Assembly (NCBI GenBank): GCA_030609865.1
Contig: JAUWSZ010000061.1
Coordinates: forward strand, 1 to 8,736
Direction of reading: 5' to 3'
Source: a bacterium
GTDB taxonomy: Bacteria; Desulfobacterota; DSWW01
DNA length: 8,736 bases
Position numbers and translations under genes: made by a program. The first letter of the stretch is position 1. Each line of letters starts with the position of its first letter. Positions 6,302 to 8,736 of the stretch are shown piece after piece. A model generated the notes under the pieces. That model worked only from the letters and a program-made list of their open reading frames with translations. It made no database searches and had not been told where the DNA came from.

Positions 6302-7776
6302 TGCTCTTTCGGCGTGGGGGGGCTCCCCTGACTCGGGTGGGGATAGGGGCCGTACGAGCGAATGACGGAATCCGGAGGTCGAAGTTTTCTCCACTCCGCC
6401 TCGAATTCATCGTACGGTTTTCCCCGCCCGAGTCTCTCGGCCTTCCTTTGCGCCCTGGATCGCGCGGTCCCTTCTGTGTCGAGCCTGAGCGTCTTGTCGT
6501 CGTAGACGATACGATAGACGTTCCGGGCGGCCCAATGCGTGGTCAGCCCGTCCCTCAGATCCTTGAGCACGGCGTCAGGGTCTCGTTCGAGGGCATCTCC
6601 ATACCCTGCGCCGCCGCCCACGAGAAAGGTGAACGTATCCCCATTCATCAGGGGACGGACGGACATGCAGATGTGATGGAATCCCACCTGGCCCTCTTCC
6701 GGGTTGTCCGCCTCGTAGACCTCGTCCAGGGTACGGGCGATCGCTGTCTTGCCCTCGCTCAGGAGAGCCTTTACGTTGCTTCCCTCCACCGTACGGACGA
6801 ACGTGGTGGGTGCGGCGTACCCGCCGAAGATCCCCAGGGTCGAGGGGAACTTGGAACCGTAGCCGAAGGCCCCCATGGCCACCCAGGGGACGTGATGCAT
6901 CATCATGCTGAAACCGACGCCCGAACCGCCGCGAAACTTTCCGTGGCCGTAGGAACTCTTGAAGTAGTTGCGAACCAGGTACAGGAAGGGCCGGTCCGAT
7001 TCGGTGGTCTCCACGTCCGAGCAGTCACTCATCGTGGCAAAATAGGCCCCGGCGCCGTCCACCCCGTCCATGTCCGGTCGCGCACCGGCCCCGGTGGCGT
7101 TTATCTCGGGCGAGATGTCGGCCATCGGCTCGTTCCATTGATTCATCCCCCCGTACACCGGCACCCCGAAGCCCTGATGCCAGGCAGCCACGGCACGCAA
7201 CGGATCCAGATGGTAGCTCATGCGAGCCCCGGCAAGAAATACGCCGTGCGCAAAGCAGGTCTGTGTGAAAGGGGCGAGCGAGGTGGGCGCTTCTCCGTGG
7301 GCGTTGATCATGGAGTCCTCGGGAAACTCCCATTCCAGGGTCTCCAGCAGACCATTGTTGGCCGGCAGATCGTGAAAGAACCACCCGCAGAAATAGACCA
7401 TCGAGAGGCCGATGATTCCCTGAAAGAAGGAGTTCATCGGCTTGTCCGGAAGCATGGGGGTCGTGTCCTCGAAGGTGAACTTGATCTTGTCCCCCCGCTT
7501 GGTCAAGATGAGTCCGATCTTGGTCAAGGCCGGCTCCGGGCCCACGGTATCCATGAAGCGAGGTTGCCGGAACACGCCGTCGTTCAGGCGGCGAACCTTT
7601 CTCTTGGCCCCCTCCGCCGTCACGGTGAGGATCCGTCTCAACCCCCCGATGAAGAAGGAAACGCCCTTCCGATCGATCTGCTCGACGATTCGGCGCTGGG
7701 CGATCCGACAGGCAGCCAGCCGGGCCTTGATGTCAAGGATCAGGGTCCGGGGGTCACGGGTCATGGCAGCGAACAT
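6298..7776 (-). CDS. Hydantoinase B/oxoprolinase family protein, C-terminal part (after in-frame TAG)
   Basis: These 492 residues correspond to the middle and C-terminal portion of a HyuB/acetone-carboxylase-alpha-type protein. The reading frame is the same as that of 7807-8370: ten codons (NFVLREDLLN) and one TAG separate the two open frames, so this is one gene split by a stop codon. Typical segments are the IVEQIDRKG helix near the N-terminus, HGEAPTSLAPFTQT, the glycine-rich SYGHGKFRGGSGVGFSMMM and the LVGGGAGYGDALERDP loop. The tail is basic and proline-rich. Family members act with a HyuA/beta partner in ATP-dependent hydantoin or oxoproline hydrolysis or ketone carboxylation. The ATG at 7776 has no convincing RBS, so independent translation is uncertain. 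The whole gene read through the TAG would be about 690 residues, nearer acetone carboxylase alpha than the shorter hydantoinase B. The stop is TGA. Confidence 0.75.
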   Translation of the reverse strand: MFAAMTRDPRTLILDIKARLAACRIAQRRIVEQIDRKGVSFFIGGLRRILTVTAEGAKRKVRRLNDGVFRQPRFMDTVGPEPALTKIGLILTKRGDKIKFTFEDTTPMLPDKPMNSFFQGIIGLSMVYFCGWFFHDLPANNGLLETLEWEFPEDSMINAHGEAPTSLAPFTQTCFAHGVFLAGARMSYHLDPLRAVAAWHQGFGVPVYGGMNQWNEPMADISPEINATGAGARPDMDGVDGAGAYFATMSDCSDVETTESDRPFLYLVRNYFKSSYGHGKFRGGSGVGFSMMMHHVPWVAMGAFGYGSKFPSTLGIFGGYAAPTTFVRTVEGSNVKALLSEGKTAIARTLDEVYEADNPEEGQVGFHHICMSVRPLMNGDTFTFLVGGGAGYGDALERDPDAVLKDLRDGLTTHWAARNVYRIVYDDKTLRLDTEGTARSRAQRKAERLGRGKPYDEFEAEWRKLRPPDSVIRSYGPYPHPSQGSPPTPKEQ

Positions 7777-7806
7777 GTTGAGGAGGTCTTCCCTGAGAAC
7801 GAAGTT

Positions 7807-7809
7807 CTA
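7807..7809 (-). other. In-frame TAG (amber) codon interrupting the hydantoinase-B-like gene
   Basis: On the minus strand the codons read GTA AAG ATA GGC TAG AAC TTC GTT, with coding similarity continuing on both sides in one frame. The TAG falls right after the conserved EGLLVPPVKIG segment, where family members continue without a break. It would be codon 188 of the gene. GAG or CAG to TAG is a single substitution. Nonsense mutation, sequencing or assembly error, a natural split, or readthrough are all possible. Confidence 0.85.
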
Positions 7810-8370
7810 GCCTATCTTTACGGGCGGTACGAGCAGCCCTTCGTCGTACTTGGATTCAGAGTTGGAGATCAGTCCGCCCGGCTCCTTACCGCCCGCCTCG
7901 CCTGTATGGACAACGGCCCCGGTGAAGCAGACGAGCTTGTCCCCGTGGAAAACGGGCACGCACAAGCCCATGTCGGCGCCGTGCACCCCGCCGTAGAAAG
8001 GATCGTTGAAAAAGAAAGAGTCCCCCTCTCTCACGCCGACCGACGGGTCATCGATCCAGTGTTTGACGATGTACTTCACCGGGATCTGTCCGAGCACGGC
8101 GTGAAACCAGATCCCTGTTGCCACGACAGCGAGATCCCCCTGAGCCGTGTAGATTCCGAAGGCCACGTCTCCCCAGCGCATCCCGCTGGAAGCGCCGAGC
8201 TTCATCGTCGTTTCCTTGCCTTCCTGGGCGATCATGCTCATCTTGTGCTGGAAGATCTCGAAATCCACATCCGCGATCAGGTCCTGTGCCGCCTTTTCGT
8301 CGGAGGTCATCGGTTCCGGCCTGAGCCGTTGAACGACTTCCGTATCCCTGCCGTATGTTCTGCCCTGCAT
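7807..8370 (-). CDS. Hydantoinase B/oxoprolinase family protein, N-terminal part (ends at in-frame TAG)
   Basis: This is the N-terminal 187 residues of a HyuB-type protein resembling the alpha subunit of acetone/acetophenone carboxylases. The ATG at 8370 was chosen for a strong AAGGAGG (8377-8383) six bases upstream; the open frame extends further only into repeat DNA. Visible are the helix ADVDFEIFQHKMSMIAQEG (34-51), a TGIWFHAV segment (85-92), NDPFYGGVHGADMG (122-135) and GAVVHTGEAGG (151-161). H130, D133 and H155 have the HxxD...H pattern of the metal site in acetone carboxylase alpha (family knowledge). The frame stops at TAG after VPPVKIG, far short of any normal member, which runs several hundred residues longer. 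No hyuA-like partner is found in the 366 bp upstream. Likely cytoplasmic. As a separate product it would lack most of the fold, so the locus may be a pseudogene. Confidence 0.75.
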   Translation of the reverse strand: MQGRTYGRDTEVVQRLRPEPMTSDEKAAQDLIADVDFEIFQHKMSMIAQEGKETTMKLGASSGMRWGDVAFGIYTAQGDLAVVATGIWFHAVLGQIPVKYIVKHWIDDPSVGVREGDSFFFNDPFYGGVHGADMGLCVPVFHGDKLVCFTGAVVHTGEAGGKEPGGLISNSESKYDEGLLVPPVKIG

Positions 8371-8390
8371 GTTTCCCCTCCTTACGATCG

Positions 8391-8504
8391 GAAATCCGAA
8401 ACAAATACGAATATCAAATGACCAAAGCACGAAACATGTTTAGAACATTGGGTCATTCGAATTTTGGGTTTGTTTCGCATTTCGTATTTCGTGCTTCGAA
8501 ATTC
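8391..8504. repeat. Imperfect inverted repeat with TTTCGNN heptads, upstream of the hydantoinase-B gene
   Basis: The left arm (about 8393-8427, CGAAACAAATACGAAT... then AATGACC) and the right arm (about 8445-8482) are imperfect reverse complements, sharing CGAAACAAA and AATGACC in the same order. The right arm runs into four 7-bp units in strict phase: TTTCGCA, TTTCGTA, TTTCGTG, CTTCGAA (8473-8500). The block is AT-richer than the genes around it. I recall similar TTTCGTATTTCGTGC repeats between genes of Desulfobacterota, unverified here. It occupies the place of the hydantoinase-B gene promoter. Confidence 0.7.
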
Positions 8505-8626
8505 ACACCTCGCAATGTCCCAACGGCTGATGACCTTTGGTCTGGTTCTTCACCTCAGTTTGGGGGACGAGACACTCGTGAAGTGACTTGGAAATATCGC
8601 TATGTTTCCCTTGCAGAGCTCGAGTT
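8505..8626. other. Non-coding stretch with no recognisable gene
   Basis: I find no convincing reading frame on either strand in this stretch. It holds only small palindromes: GACC-TTT-GGTC (8532-8542) and ACGAG-ACA-CTCGT (8567-8579). Neither has a U-run. Together with the flanking repeats it makes up a gene-free interval of more than 360 bases at the right end of the window. Confidence 0.5.
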
Positions 8627-8733
8627 GTTCGGTGCTGTCCGGGGTTCCGTCGGAGATTTGCGCCGGGCGACTTCGGGGGAGGGAGAGACGGAGCCCAAGC
8701 AAATCGGAGAGGGAGCCCCGGACAGTACCGAAC
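8627..8733. repeat. Long hairpin / terminal inverted repeat of about 107 nt
   Basis: The 22-base arms 8627-8648 and 8712-8733 are reverse complements with two differences. Inside them, GATTTGC (8655-8661) pairs with GCAAATC (8699-8705), and GGGC (8665-8668) pairs with GCCC (8693-8696), leaving a 24-base purine-rich loop. Both arm differences are G-U wobbles if the plus strand is transcribed, but A-C mismatches on the minus strand. No gene overlaps it. It may be a REP/MITE-like element (CCCGGACAGTACC is reminiscent of REP repeats) or a structured RNA. It ends three bases from the window edge and may extend further. Confidence 0.75.
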
Positions 8734-8736
8734 TGC

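Noticed and set aside
7807..7809. Genome-wide reassignment of TAG to a sense codon
   Set aside because: TAG is the natural stop at family-typical ends of ruvA, ruvB and the LUD gene in the same window.
6274..8421. A 715-codon open frame on the plus strand opposite the hydantoinase-B gene
   Set aside because: It is the exact antisense of a recognisable family protein, its translation shows no known domain, and it runs through because the opposite frame lacks TTA, CTA and TCA codons in the needed register. It continues through the amber site because TAG reads CTA on this strand in that frame.

Overview
The window is a bacterial chromosomal segment of fairly high GC (by eye, not computed). Every gene I can support lies on the minus strand, so transcription runs from right to left. 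The yebC-ruvC-ruvA-ruvB order, a MeaB-type GTPase, a LUD-domain protein with a C-terminal cysteine cluster, a hydantoinase-B/acetone-carboxylase-alpha-like protein and abundant intergenic inverted repeats together suggest an anaerobic Desulfobacterota (former Deltaproteobacteria) or a related lineage. That placement is inference; no rRNA or tRNA is present to test it.

Layout in the direction of transcription, right to left. (1) 8371-8736 has no gene and is rich in inverted repeats, including a long hairpin (8627-8733) and a second imperfect inverted repeat with 7-bp periodic arms (8391-8504). (2) 8370-6298 encodes one hydantoinase-B/oxoprolinase-family protein, interrupted in frame by a single TAG codon at 7807-7809. 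No frameshift is involved. (3) 6186-2864 is the recombination block: yebC, then the Holliday-junction resolvasome genes ruvC, ruvA and ruvB. ruvB is separated from ruvA by 262 bp that hold a repeat element and hairpins. (4) 2617-1958 is a metallo-beta-lactamase-fold hydrolase of the UPF0173 kind, separated from ruvB by a second copy of the same repeat family. (5) 1767-68 is a tightly coupled pair, a MeaB/ArgK-type GTPase and a LUD-domain protein, behind a good sigma70-like promoter.

Functionally, RuvA and RuvB form the branch-migration motor and RuvC the resolvase of homologous recombination. YebC is a translation or regulatory factor often found beside ruvC. MeaB-type GTPases chaperone adenosylcobalamin-dependent acyl-CoA mutases; no mutase gene lies in the window. 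The hydantoinase-B-like protein would normally need a HyuA/beta-type partner, which is also absent here.

The most notable things are the in-frame amber codon in the hydantoinase-B gene, the paired 7-bp-periodic inverted repeats flanking ruvB on both sides, and the 107-nt hairpin at the right edge, whose two arm differences both become G-U wobbles in the plus-strand transcript. I see no clear evidence of a wholly new multi-gene system; the repeats are the best candidates for something poorly described.
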